DNA of 64,000 nt from Methylibium sp035476815 (GTDB lineage: Bacteria > Pseudomonadota > Gammaproteobacteria > Burkholderiales > Burkholderiaceae_C), in the NCBI GenBank assembly GCA_035476815.1, contig DATILD010000052.1:8052-72051 (forward strand), given 5' to 3'. The notes under the pieces were generated by a model. That model searched no databases. It was not told the origin of the DNA and saw nothing but the letters and a program-made list of their open reading frames with translations. The position numbers and the translations under genes are program-made. Below, one piece after another: positions 1 to 9,553 of this stretch. Each line of letters starts with the position of its first letter. Within the stretch, counting starts at the first letter, position 1.

Positions 1-331
1 GCAGGCCGATCTCGGTGGCAAGCGCGTCCAGGTAGGGGCCGGTGCGAGCATGGTCGCGGGTGATGACCTTGTTGCAGGCGCAGTAGTAGCAGACCGATTC
101 GCAGAACGGCAGGTGCACGTAGACCGACAGCGGTCCGCCGCCGGCCGCGCCGCTGCCGCCCCGCTGACGCAGCGCCAGGGCCCGCCGGTACTGGGCGGCA
201 TCGAAGGCGTCGACGAAGCGGTCGGCCGTCGGGTAGGAGGTGTAACGCGGCCCGAGCAGGTCGAAGCGCTGCAACAGTTCCTCGCCCGGCGCGGGGCGCA
301 GGGTCGGGGGCGAGGTGGAGACGGTGGTCAT
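1..331 (-). CDS. hemN: Oxygen-independent coproporphyrinogen III oxidase HemN (5' part only, runs off window)
   Basis: Radical SAM enzyme that decarboxylates coproporphyrinogen III to protoporphyrinogen IX without oxygen in haem (and, in phototrophs, bacteriochlorophyll) synthesis. About 110 N-terminal residues are visible. They carry the HemN hallmarks YTSYPTADRF near residue 33 and YVHLPFCESVCYYCACNK, whose CxxxCxxC cysteines bind the 4Fe-4S cluster. The ATG at 331 is the first in-frame start before this conserved block. The gene is divergent from fnr, and an FNR-type palindrome lies 35 bp upstream of the start, so induction at low oxygen is likely. The catalytic C-terminal part lies outside the window. 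Confidence 0.93.
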   Translation of the reverse strand, partial: MTTVSTSPPTLRPAPGEELLQRFDLLGPRYTSYPTADRFVDAFDAAQYRRALALRQRGGSGAAGGGPLSVYVHLPFCESVCYYCACNKVITRDHARTGPYLDALATEIGL

Positions 332-365
332 GGCGCCACTGTGCGGCGCCAACCGCAGCCACGGC

Positions 366-379
366 TTGACCTGTGTCAA
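366..379. promoter_or_regulatory. FNR box between hemN and fnr
   Basis: The sequence TTGAC-CTGT-GTCAA is a perfect 5-4-5 palindrome matching the Fnr/Anr consensus TTGAT-N4-ATCAA. It is 35 bp from the hemN start and 51 bp from the chosen fnr start. It could serve either divergent gene, giving Fnr-controlled hemN and fnr autoregulation. Confidence 0.8.
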
Positions 380-429
380 GCCGCCCTGCGCCGCCCTTCG
401 GACAATCGCGGCAGGCCTTGAGATCGATC

Positions 430-1242
430 ATGCTGCTGAACGACACCCCCCTAGCGCCGTCGCCGCGTGCCAGCGCGTCGATCGCGTCCCTACGGCCCAT
501 AATGCGCGTCATGCAACGCGACGCCATCCGCATCGAGGCCGTGAAGGTCGCCTGCTCGAGCTGCAGTCTGCGCGAGCTGTGCCTGCCGGTTGGCCTGTCG
601 GACGCCGACCTCAACCAGCTCGACGCGCTGATCGGCTCGCGCCGCAGCATCAAACGCGGCGACCTGCTGTTCCAGGTCGGCGACCGCTTCGAGTCGCTCT
701 ACGCGGTGCGCACCGGCTTCTTCAAGACCCGCGTCTCGTCGGAGGACGGCCGCGACCAGGTCACCGGCTTCCAGATGGCCGGCGAGTTGCTGGGCCTGGA
801 CGGCATCAGCTCCGACCGCCATGCCTGCGACGCGGTGGCGCTGGAAGACTCCCAGGTCTGCCAGATCCCCTACGACCAGCTCGAGCGGCTGTCGCAGTCC
901 TCGTCGACGCTGCAGCACCAGTTCCACAAGATCATGAGCCGCGAGATCGTGCGCGACCATGGCGTGATGCTGCTGCTCGGCAGCATGCGCGCCGAGGAGC
1001 GGCTGGCCGCCTTCCTGCTGAACCTGACGCAGCGGCTGCACGTGCGCGGCTTCTCGGCGCAGTCGCTGGTGCTGCGCATGACGCGCGAGGAGATCGGCAG
1101 CTACCTCGGCCTGAAGCTCGAGACCGTGAGCCGCACCTTCTCGAAGTTCCAGGAGGACGGCCTGCTCGAGGTCAAGCAGCGCGACATCCGCGTGCTCGAC
1201 GAGGCCGGCCTGCGCCGCCTGGTCAACGCCTCGCCCTGCTGA
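430..1242 (+). CDS. fnr: Fnr/Anr-type oxygen-sensing transcriptional regulator
   Basis: Crp/Fnr-family regulator of anaerobic and microaerobic genes. The N-terminal motif CSSCSLRELC (Cys42, 45, 51) plus a later Cys in DRHACDAV provides the four 4Fe-4S ligands of oxygen-sensing Fnr. A cyclic-nucleotide-binding-type beta roll follows. The C-terminal helix-turn-helix contains LETVSR, the Fnr recognition helix that reads TTGAT. From this start it is 270 residues; E. coli Fnr has 250. Start is uncertain: ATG 502 and ATG 511 also leave all cysteines intact. ATG 430 fits best with the FNR box as a -41.5 site. A longer start near 373 would overlap the FNR box. It converges on the cco cluster, and its last 20 bp overlap a small membrane-protein gene. 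Confidence 0.93.
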   Translation: MLLNDTPLAPSPRASASIASLRPIMRVMQRDAIRIEAVKVACSSCSLRELCLPVGLSDADLNQLDALIGSRRSIKRGDLLFQVGDRFESLYAVRTGFFKTRVSSEDGRDQVTGFQMAGELLGLDGISSDRHACDAVALEDSQVCQIPYDQLERLSQSSSTLQHQFHKIMSREIVRDHGVMLLLGSMRAEERLAAFLLNLTQRLHVRGFSAQSLVLRMTREEIGSYLGLKLETVSRTFSKFQEDGLLEVKQRDIRVLDEAGLRRLVNASPC

Positions 1243-1453
1243 CCAGCCGCAGCGTCAGCGTGCTGCCCAGCGCGCACACCGCCCAGAAGCCGAAGAAGGC
1301 GAGCGTGTAGACGCCCGGCGCCGACCAGCCGGCCAGCGCCCGCCCGACCCAGCCGCTCAGGTCGGCCGGGTCCACCGCGCCGAACACCAGCATCTCCAAC
1401 AGGCCGGCCATCAGGAACGCCGGCCACGCGACGCGCAGCGCGACGCGCTTCAC
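1223..1453 (-). CDS. Small membrane protein at the end of the cco cluster
   Basis: A 76-residue protein with two hydrophobic helices (VAWPAFLMAGLLEMLVFG and YTLAFFGFWAVCALGSTL) separated by a short polar loop. GTG start overlaps the stop of the fixH-like gene as GTGA, so it is probably translationally coupled to the cbb3 assembly genes. I do not recognise a named family. Position suggests a role in, or accidental coexpression with, cbb3 oxidase biogenesis. Its 3' end overlaps fnr by 20 bp in convergent orientation. Confidence 0.7.
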   Translation of the reverse strand: MKRVALRVAWPAFLMAGLLEMLVFGAVDPADLSGWVGRALAGWSAPGVYTLAFFGFWAVCALGSTLTLRLVSRARR

Positions 1454-1695
1454 CGGACGGCCCCGTCCGGTGAAGCCGGTGCGGGCGGCGTCGCCGCATG
1501 GTTGCGGCCCTGCACCGCCGGTCGGTCGGCTGTCGAGGCCCGGGTGTCCAGCGGCAGGTCGGCGCCGCGCACCGCCAGCACCGCGGTCGCCAGCCCGGCG
1601 ACGACGACGACCGCCGGCCCGCCGATCACCAGCCAGACCATCGGTTCGCGCCACCAGGGGCGGCTCGGGGGGGCGGTTGCCGTCAATTGGGTCAT
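1450..1695 (-). CDS. FixH/CcoH-like cbb3 oxidase assembly protein
   Basis: An 81-residue protein with one N-terminal membrane helix (WWREPMVWLVIGGPAVVVVAG), the usual start of betaproteobacterial FixH-like proteins that help assemble cbb3 oxidase with CcoG, CcoI and CcoS. It follows ccoG by 23 bp on the same strand. The tail after the helix is short and Ala/Pro-rich and lacks the periplasmic domain of long FixH proteins. Identification therefore rests on the helix and the gene order. Confidence 0.72.
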   Translation of the reverse strand: MTQLTATAPPSRPWWREPMVWLVIGGPAVVVVAGLATAVLAVRGADLPLDTRASTADRPAVQGRNHAATPPAPASPDGAVR

Positions 1696-1718
1696 GGTCT
1701 GCCTCGGGAGAGCGTGCC

Positions 1719-3197
<1,479 letters not shown>

Positions 3198-3212
3198 CGC
3201 GTGCGGCGGGCC

Positions 3213-4139
3213 TCAGGGCGTGGCGGCGGCCGCCACCGACGCGGTCGGCTGCGACAGGCTCCAGACGTAGGCGGCGAGGATGCGCACCTGGGCCGCGCTG
3301 AGCCGGTCGCCATGGGCCGGCATCTGGTTGAGCTTGCCCTCGGTGACCATCTTGACGATCGCCTGCTCGCCCCAGCCGTGCAGCCAGACGTCGTCGTTCA
3401 GGCGCGGCGCTCCGAGCGCCGGGTTGCCGGCGCCGGTGGCACCGTGGCAGGCGGCACAGGCGCTGAACTTGCTGCGGCCGAGCTGGGCGGCAAGCTTGTC
3501 GTGCGGGCTGCCCGACAGGCTGAGCACGTAGTGCGCGACGTTGCGCACGTCCGCCCCGGTGCCGACGGCCGCGGCCATCGGCGGCATCATGCCCTGGCGG
3601 CCCGCGGCGATGCTCTGCGCGATCTGCTCCGGCTCGCCGCCGTGCAGCCAGTCGCGGTCGGTCAGGTTCGGGAAGCCCTTGCTGCCGCGCGCGTCCGAGC
3701 CGTGGCACTGGGCGCAATAGGTGACGAACAGGCGCTCGCCGAGGCCGCGGGCCAGCGGGTCGCGGGCCAGGTCGCCGGTGGCCATGCCGGCAAAGCGCGC
3801 GTACAGCGGCTCCTGCTTCACGCGGGCGCGATCGACCTCGGCCTGGTGCTGTCCCTGCTGCGTCCAGCCCTTCTGGCCGGCGTAGGAGCCGAGGCCGGGG
3901 TAGAGCAGCAGGTAGACCGCCGCGAACACGACCGTCAGCACGAACAGCCCCATCCACCAGCGCGGCAGCGGGTTGTTGAGCTCGCGCAGGTCCTCGTCCC
4001 AGACATGGCCGGTGGTGTTGTCGGTCGCCATCACCTTGCGGCGCGAGGCGATGATCAGCAGGATCAGGCAGACCGCGAGGCCGGCCACCGTCAGCGCGGC
4101 GACGTACAGGCTCCAGCCGCTCGAGAAGAAATCACTCAT
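3213..4139 (-). CDS. ccoP: cbb3-type cytochrome c oxidase subunit III (dihaem cytochrome c) CcoP
   Basis: Membrane-anchored dihaem cytochrome that passes electrons to CcoO/CcoN. Of 308 residues, two N-terminal helices (rough residues 8-30 and 62-80) fit the CcoP pattern, with FixP_N-type WDEDLRELNNPLPRWW between them. Two haem c motifs follow: CAQCH (Cys142, Cys145, His146) and CAACH (Cys228, Cys231, His232). Its ATG overlaps the end of ccoQ by 8 bp, implying coupled translation. Length and motif spacing are normal. Confidence 0.96.
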   Translation of the reverse strand: MSDFFSSGWSLYVAALTVAGLAVCLILLIIASRRKVMATDNTTGHVWDEDLRELNNPLPRWWMGLFVLTVVFAAVYLLLYPGLGSYAGQKGWTQQGQHQAEVDRARVKQEPLYARFAGMATGDLARDPLARGLGERLFVTYCAQCHGSDARGSKGFPNLTDRDWLHGGEPEQIAQSIAAGRQGMMPPMAAAVGTGADVRNVAHYVLSLSGSPHDKLAAQLGRSKFSACAACHGATGAGNPALGAPRLNDDVWLHGWGEQAIVKMVTEGKLNQMPAHGDRLSAAQVRILAAYVWSLSQPTASVAAAATP

Positions 4140-4290
4140 TGCGTGCCTCCACGGCGTCGTCGAGGAAGGGCAGGCGAGCGGCCGCGTCGAAGGCCGCCTG
4201 ACGGCGGCGCGACAGCGCCCAGCCGACGATCGCCAGGAAGGCGCCGAACGACAGCAGCGTCACGACGATCCTCAGGGTGTTCACGTCCAT
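4132..4290 (-). CDS. ccoQ: cbb3-type oxidase subunit IV CcoQ
   Basis: A 52-residue protein with a single membrane helix (IVVTLLSFGAFLAIVGWAL) followed by basic SRRRQAAF and an acidic tail, the CcoQ/FixQ pattern. CcoQ stabilises the cbb3 complex, particularly when oxygen is present. It sits between ccoO and ccoP, begins 10 bp after ccoO stops, and overlaps the ccoP start by 8 bp. Confidence 0.9.
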   Translation of the reverse strand: MDVNTLRIVVTLLSFGAFLAIVGWALSRRRQAAFDAAARLPFLDDAVEARNE

Positions 4291-4300
4291 CTTGATGTCC

Positions 4301-4927
4301 TCACTTGCCGGCGGTGCCGAGCACCTGCAGGTAGGCGACCAGCGCGTCGAGCTCGCTCTTGCCCTTCACGGCCTCGGCGGCCTGCGCGATCTCGGCATCG
4401 GTGTAGGGCGCGCCGAGCGTGCGCAGCGCGCGCAGCTTGGGCGCCATCGCCGCCGGGTCGACCGTCGCCGCCGCCAGCCACGGGTAGGCGGGCATGTTCG
4501 ACTCCGGCACCAGGTCGCGCGGGTTGTTCAGGTGCAGGCGGTGCCACTCGTCGGAGTAGCGCCCGCCGACACGGTGCAGGTCCGGGCCGGTGCGCTTGCT
4601 GCCCCACTGGAACGGGCGGTCGTAGACGAACTCGCCGGCCTTCGAGTAGGGGCCGTAGCGCAGCGTCTCGGCCAGCAGCGGACGCACCATCTGCGAGTGG
4701 CAGTTGTAGCAACCCTCGCGGACGTAGACGTCACGGCCGGCGAGCTGCAGCGCGGTGTAGGGCTTGAGGCCGGCCGCGGCCTCGGTGGTGCTGCGCTGGA
4801 AGAACAGCGGCACGATCTCGACCAGGCCGCCGACGGCGACGACCAGCAGGATCAGCACGATCATCAGCCAGTTGGAAGTCTCGATGCGTTCGTGGCTGAA
4901 CGCGTCGATCGGGGTGTCCTTGCTCAT
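4301..4927 (-). CDS. ccoO: cbb3-type cytochrome c oxidase subunit II (monohaem) CcoO
   Basis: A 208-residue monohaem cytochrome c subunit. It has one N-terminal anchor helix (NWLMIVLILLVVAVGGLVEIV, about residues 19-39) and a single haem motif GCYNCHSQMVRP (Cys73, Cys76, His77). Methionine in PESNMPAYPW is a plausible distal ligand. Together with CcoN it is the minimal catalytic core. It starts 24 bp after ccoN on the same strand. Confidence 0.96.
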   Translation of the reverse strand: MSKDTPIDAFSHERIETSNWLMIVLILLVVAVGGLVEIVPLFFQRSTTEAAAGLKPYTALQLAGRDVYVREGCYNCHSQMVRPLLAETLRYGPYSKAGEFVYDRPFQWGSKRTGPDLHRVGGRYSDEWHRLHLNNPRDLVPESNMPAYPWLAAATVDPAAMAPKLRALRTLGAPYTDAEIAQAAEAVKGKSELDALVAYLQVLGTAGK

Positions 4928-4951
4928 GGTTCGATGTCCTCGGATCGGGTC

Positions 4952-6388
4952 TCAGGCATGGGCCAGCACACGCGGCACCGGGGCCGCGGCGCGCTGCCCG
5001 ACGCGCACCGTCATCACCACGTTCCAGGCCATCAGCAGCATGCCGGCGAGGTAGAGCAGGCCGCCGAGCAGGCGCACGACGTAGAACGGGAAGGTCGCCT
5101 TGACGCTCTCGACGAAGCTGTAGACCAGCGTGCCGTCGGGGTTCACGTCGCGCCACATCAGGCCCTGCATCACGCCGGCGATCCACATCGCGGCGATGTA
5201 GAGCACGATGCCGATCGTGGCGATCCAGAAGTGCAGGTCGATCGCGCGCACGCTGTACATCTCCTTGCGGCCGAACATGCGCGGAATCAGGTAGTAGAGG
5301 CTGCCCATCGTCATCAGCCCGACCCAGCCGAGCGCCCCGCTGTGCACGTGGCCGACGGTCCAGTCGGTGTAGTGCGACAGCGCGTTGACGGTCTTGATCG
5401 ACATCATCGGCCCCTCGAAGGTCGACATGCCGTAGAACGACAGCGAGACGATCAGGAACTTCAGGATCGGGTCGTCGCGCAGCTTGTGCCAGGCGCCGCT
5501 GAGCGTCATCACGCCGTTGATCATCCCGCCCCAGCTCGGCGCCAGCAGCACCAGCGAGAACACCATGCCGATGCTCTGCGCCCAGTCGGGCAGCGCGGTG
5601 TAGTGCAGGTGGTGCGGACCCGCCCACATGTAGGTGAAGATCAGCGCCCAGAAGTGCACGATCGACAGCCGGTAGCTGTAGACCGGGCGCTCGGCCTGCT
5701 TGGGGATGTAGTAGTACATCATCCCGAGGAAGCCGGCGGTCAGGAAGAAGCCGACCGCGTTATGGCCGTACCACCACTGCACCATCGCGTCCTGCACGCC
5801 GGCGTAGGCCGAGTAGCTCTTGGTCAGGCTGACCGGCAGCGCCGCGCTGTTGACCACGTGCAGCAGCGCCACCGTCAGGATGAAGGCGCCGAAGAACCAG
5901 TTGGCGACATAGATGTGGCGCACCTTGCGGATGCCGACGGTGCCGAAGAACACGACCGCGTAGGCCACCCAGACGACGGTGATCAGCAGGTCGATCGGCC
6001 ACTCGAGTTCGGCGTACTCCTTGCCGCTGGTCATGCCCAGCGGCAGCGACACCGCCGCGAGCACGATCACCGCCTGCCAGCCCCAGAACACGAACTGCGC
6101 GAGCGCCGGCGCGAACAGCCTGACCTGGCAGGTGCGCTGCGCGACGTGGAAGGACGTGGCCATCAGCGCGCAACCGCCGAACGCGAAGATCACCGCGTTG
6201 GTGTGCAGCGGTCGCAGCCGCCCGTAGCTGAGCCAGGCGATGTCGAAGTTCAGCGCCGGCCAGGCCAGCTGGGCGGCGATGAACACGCCGACCGCCATGC
6301 CGACCACGCCCCACAGCACCGCGGCGAGCGCGAACTGCGTGACGACGCGATCCTCGTACACCGCGGGGGCGGTGCTTGCAGCATTCAT
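4952..6388 (-). CDS. ccoN: cbb3-type cytochrome c oxidase catalytic subunit I CcoN
   Basis: Catalytic haem-copper subunit (478 residues, about 12 membrane helices) that reduces oxygen to water at high affinity. Visible ligands: His62 in RPLHTNAV and His349 (low-spin haem b), His209 in YGHNAV with His259/His260 in AGPHHLHY (CuB), and His347 in VGHVHSG (haem b3). Tyr253 in FTYMW is the likely active-site tyrosine that cbb3 enzymes place on this helix. Start ATG 6388 gives the conserved N terminus. An FNR box about 60 bp upstream indicates oxygen control. Confidence 0.97.
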   Translation of the reverse strand: MNAASTAPAVYEDRVVTQFALAAVLWGVVGMAVGVFIAAQLAWPALNFDIAWLSYGRLRPLHTNAVIFAFGGCALMATSFHVAQRTCQVRLFAPALAQFVFWGWQAVIVLAAVSLPLGMTSGKEYAELEWPIDLLITVVWVAYAVVFFGTVGIRKVRHIYVANWFFGAFILTVALLHVVNSAALPVSLTKSYSAYAGVQDAMVQWWYGHNAVGFFLTAGFLGMMYYYIPKQAERPVYSYRLSIVHFWALIFTYMWAGPHHLHYTALPDWAQSIGMVFSLVLLAPSWGGMINGVMTLSGAWHKLRDDPILKFLIVSLSFYGMSTFEGPMMSIKTVNALSHYTDWTVGHVHSGALGWVGLMTMGSLYYLIPRMFGRKEMYSVRAIDLHFWIATIGIVLYIAAMWIAGVMQGLMWRDVNPDGTLVYSFVESVKATFPFYVVRLLGGLLYLAGMLLMAWNVVMTVRVGQRAAAPVPRVLAHA

Positions 6389-6449
6389 CCTGTCACTCCT
6401 CGGGATTCCATCATGGGAAGGAGTGTCGCGAGGGCGGGATCGGACGGCC

Positions 6450-6463
6450 TTGATGCCGGTCAA
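6450..6463. promoter_or_regulatory. FNR box upstream of ccoN, overlapping the ccoS stop codon
   Basis: TTGAT-GCCG-GTCAA matches the Fnr consensus with one change. Its centre lies about 68 bp before the ccoN ATG, leaving room for a class II (-41.5) promoter. The box includes the TGA of ccoS, so ccoI-ccoS and ccoNOQP probably have separate promoters. Confidence 0.82.
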
Positions 6464-6645
6464 GGAAGCGGCGGACGGGCCTCGCGGTTTGGAACCGAAT
6501 CGGCCGGATCCGGCTCGTCGAGCACGCGCAGGCCCTCGCGCTCGAGGTCCTCGAACTGCCCGCCGTGCAGCGCCCACGCGAACAGCGCCAGCACGCCGAG
6601 CGCGAGCAGCACCGACATCGGCAGCAGCAGGTAGAGGATGTCCAT
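6460..6645 (-). CDS. ccoS: cbb3 oxidase maturation protein CcoS
   Basis: A 61-residue protein: N-terminal helix (ILYLLLPMSVLLALGVLALFAWAL), then the CcoS signature GGQFEDLEREGLRVLDEPD. CcoS is needed to insert haem b and copper into CcoN. It lies 12 bp after ccoI on the same strand, so the two are probably cotranscribed. Its final codons coincide with the FNR box of ccoN. Confidence 0.92.
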   Translation of the reverse strand: MDILYLLLPMSVLLALGVLALFAWALHGGQFEDLEREGLRVLDEPDPADSVPNREARPPLP

Positions 6646-6657
6646 GCGCGTCCCGTG

Positions 6658-8937
6658 TCAGCGCGCCAGCCGCAGCGCGTTGCCGATCACGACCAGCGAG
6701 CTGGCCGCCATGCCCAGCCCGGCCGCCCACGGCGGCAGCCAGCCGGCCAGCGCCAGCGGCACCGCGAGCGCGTTGTAGGCCAGCGCCCAGGCAAGGTTCT
6801 GGCGCACGATGCGCCGGCAGCGCAGCGCCAGCGTGCGCGCCGCGGCGATCTCGCCGAGCCGGCTGCCGAGGACGACCACGTCGGCGCGCTGCTGCGCCAG
6901 TGCCGCACCATGGCCGAGCGCGACCGACACGTCGGCCTGGGCCAGCACCGGGCCGTCGTTGAGTCCGTCGCCGACCATCAGGACCCGGTGGCCGGCCTGC
7001 TGCAGCCGGCGCAGCGCGTCGAGCTTGGCCTCGGGCGCGGCCTCGTGCAGCACCGTGTCGAGGCCGAGCCGCTCGGCGACCGCGCGCACCGGCGCCGCGC
7101 GGTCGCCCGACAGCAGGCGCAGCGTGATGCCCTGCGCGCGCAGGCCGTCGAGCAGCGCGGCGGCATCGGGGCGCAGCGTCTCGTCGAACTCGAAGCGCGC
7201 GGCCTCGCCGGCGCCGCCGTCGAGGCAGGCCAGCCAGACGGCCGGACGCACCGGCGTCGTGGCGGGTTCGACGCCGACCCAGGCCGCCGCGCCGAGACGC
7301 CAGCGGCGGCCGGCCGCATCGCGCGCCTCGAGTCCGAGGCCGGGCTGCTCGCGCAGCGCCTGCCAGGGCTCGTCGTCGGGCGGGATGGCCTGCGCCAGCG
7401 CGACCGACAGCGGGTGGCGCGAGCGCGCCGCGAGCGAGGCGGCGCGGCGCGCCAGCGCCTCGCGGTCCGCCCCGGCCGCCGTCTCGACATGGGCGAGCGT
7501 CAAGCGGTCCTCGGTCAGCGTGCCGGTCTTGTCGAAGCAGGCGACATCGACCGCGGCGAGCGCCTCCAGCGCGTCGAGCCGCTGCAGCAGCACCCCGCGT
7601 CTGGCGAGCGCGCCGGCCGCGGCGATCAGCGCCGACGGCGCCGCCAGCGACAGCGCGCAGGGGCAGGTGACGATCAGCACCGCCACCGCGACCCACACCG
7701 CCCGCGCCGGATCGACCAGCCACCAATACGCGAACGCGGCCGCCGCGAGCAGCAGCACCGCCGCCAGGAAGGGCCCGGCGACGCGGTCGGCCGCCCGCAG
7801 CGCCGGCGGGCGCTCGGCCAGCGCGCGCTGCACCAGGTCGACGATCTCGCGGTGGCGCGTCCCGGCACCGACCTGCGTCAGCCGCATCACCACCGGCGCA
7901 CCGAGGTTCAGGCTGCCGGCGACCAGTTCATCGCCCACGGTGCGCGGCCGCGGCAGCGACTCGCCGGTCAGCAGCGCCTCGTCGACCGCGGTGCTGCCCT
8001 CGATCAGCACGCCGTCGCCCGGCAGCGCCTGGCCGGCGGCGACGCGCACGCGGTCGCCGACGGCCAGGCGCGCCAGGGCCACGGTCTCCACACCGCCGTC
8101 GTCGCGCAGCCGCTCGACGCTGTCGGGCAGCCGCCGCAGCAGCGCGTCGAGCGCGCGGGTGCTGCGCTCGCGTCCCCGCGCCTCCAGCCAGCGCCCGGCC
8201 AGCAGGAAGCTCACGAACATCGTCAGCGAGTCGAAATAGAGCTCGGGGCCGAACGGGCCCGCCGGGTCGAAGGCCGCGCCGCTGCTGGCGACGAAGGTGA
8301 TCGCGATGCCGAGCGCGACCGGCACGTCCATGCCCAGCCGCCGGCGCCGCAACGCCTGCCAGGCGCCGGCGAAGAAGGGCTTCGAGGAGAACAGCAGCAC
8401 CGGCAGGCTCAGCACCCATTGGGTCCAGCCGAGCAGACGCTGCAGGTCGGGCGCGATCTCGCCGGGCGCGGCGAAGTAGCTCGGCGCCGCCGCCATCATC
8501 ACCTGCATCATGCAGAAGGCGGCGACGAACAGGCGCCACAGCAGCGCCCGCGCGGCACCGCGGCGCAGCAGCAAGGCGTCGTCGGACCCGGCCGGGTAGG
8601 CGCGGTAGCCGGCGCGCTGGACCGCCGCGATCAGGATCGAGGCGCGCGTGCGCGCCGGATCCCAGCGCACCAGGGCGCGTTCGGTCGCGGCGTTGACTTC
8701 GGCGCCGAGCACGCCGTCGACGCCGTGCAGCGCGGACTCGATGATCCCGGCGCAGGCCGCACAGTGCAGCCCGTCGAGCAGCAGCCGCGTCTCGGCCTCG
8801 CGGCCCCCGTCGGCGCGGCGGATCCAGCGCGTCGAGACGCCGAGGGCTTGCTCGTCGTCCAGAGCGGCCGCCTGGCGCGCCGTCAGGGCGGTGGCACTCG
8901 GGAGGGCGGGCAGGACGGCGGACATCGGGTGCGACAA
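6658..8937 (-). CDS. ccoI: Copper-transporting P1B-type ATPase CcoI (cbb3 biogenesis)
   Basis: Copper-exporting ATPase (759 residues) that supplies Cu to cbb3 oxidase. It has an N-terminal heavy-metal domain with CAAC (Cys59, Cys62) inside GLHCAACAG and eight expected membrane helices. The transport motif is TCPCALS. DKTGTLTEDRL carries the phosphorylated Asp, and GDGLNDGPVLAQADVSVALG is the hinge. It heads the cco block in front of ccoS. A second ATG four codons in is a possible alternative start. Confidence 0.94.
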   Translation of the reverse strand: MSHPMSAVLPALPSATALTARQAAALDDEQALGVSTRWIRRADGGREAETRLLLDGLHCAACAGIIESALHGVDGVLGAEVNAATERALVRWDPARTRASILIAAVQRAGYRAYPAGSDDALLLRRGAARALLWRLFVAAFCMMQVMMAAAPSYFAAPGEIAPDLQRLLGWTQWVLSLPVLLFSSKPFFAGAWQALRRRRLGMDVPVALGIAITFVASSGAAFDPAGPFGPELYFDSLTMFVSFLLAGRWLEARGRERSTRALDALLRRLPDSVERLRDDGGVETVALARLAVGDRVRVAAGQALPGDGVLIEGSTAVDEALLTGESLPRPRTVGDELVAGSLNLGAPVVMRLTQVGAGTRHREIVDLVQRALAERPPALRAADRVAGPFLAAVLLLAAAAFAYWWLVDPARAVWVAVAVLIVTCPCALSLAAPSALIAAAGALARRGVLLQRLDALEALAAVDVACFDKTGTLTEDRLTLAHVETAAGADREALARRAASLAARSRHPLSVALAQAIPPDDEPWQALREQPGLGLEARDAAGRRWRLGAAAWVGVEPATTPVRPAVWLACLDGGAGEAARFEFDETLRPDAAALLDGLRAQGITLRLLSGDRAAPVRAVAERLGLDTVLHEAAPEAKLDALRRLQQAGHRVLMVGDGLNDGPVLAQADVSVALGHGAALAQQRADVVVLGSRLGEIAAARTLALRCRRIVRQNLAWALAYNALAVPLALAGWLPPWAAGLGMAASSLVVIGNALRLAR

Positions 8938-8996
8938 GGTCAGCGGTCGAAAAAGCCGCTGCGTTACTCTAGGGCCCCAGCCTCCCCAGCGACCTG

Positions 8997-9452
8997 ATGC
9001 AGATCAAGCTCCGCCGACGCCTGGCCGCCCTGGCCGCCCTGCTCGCGCTGTCGCCGCTCCTCCAGGCCCAGGACGCGCCGCAGAAGTTGCCGACGCTGCG
9101 GCTCCAGTCCGGCATGCACCTGATCAGCGCCGAGGTCGCCCGCACGCCGTCCCAACGCGCGATCGGCCTGATGCACCGCACGACGATGGGCGCCAACGAG
9201 GGCATGCTGTTCGTGTTCGAGCAGCCCGGCGTGCAGTGCTTCTGGATGAAGAACACGCTGCTGCCGCTGTCGATCGCCTTCCTGAGGGACGACGGCGAGG
9301 TCGTCAACGTCGCCGACATGCAGCCGGGCTCGCTGCAATCGACCTGTTCCGCGGCGCCGGTGCGGCTGGCGCTGGAGATGCACCGGGGCTGGTTTGTCAA
9401 GCGCGCCATCAAGACCGGCAGCCGCCTTGATGGCCTGGCGTCGGGACGCTGA
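8997..9452 (+). CDS. DUF192 family exported protein
   Basis: A 151-residue protein with an N-terminal signal peptide (RRRLAALAALLALSPLLQAQ, cleavage probably after the QAQ region at about residue 25). The rest is one DUF192 domain, including the conserved FWMKNTLLPLSIAFL block and LEMHRGWFVK near the end. The function of DUF192 is unknown. It is divergent from ccoI, about 60 bp away, which does not by itself show a link to respiration. Confidence 0.88.
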   Translation: MQIKLRRRLAALAALLALSPLLQAQDAPQKLPTLRLQSGMHLISAEVARTPSQRAIGLMHRTTMGANEGMLFVFEQPGVQCFWMKNTLLPLSIAFLRDDGEVVNVADMQPGSLQSTCSAAPVRLALEMHRGWFVKRAIKTGSRLDGLASGR

Positions 9453-9553
9453 GCCGCGAACCCCTGGCCGCGGTGGGGCCCGAGGAAGTTCGCTATAGTT
9501 TTGTGCGGTTTATGTCTTCGACAACTTTCCAAAACGTTCGTGAGGAGTGAGAG

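Noticed and set aside
373..429. Upstream start extending Fnr by 19 residues
   Set aside because: It overlaps the FNR box and the added residues are not Fnr-like.
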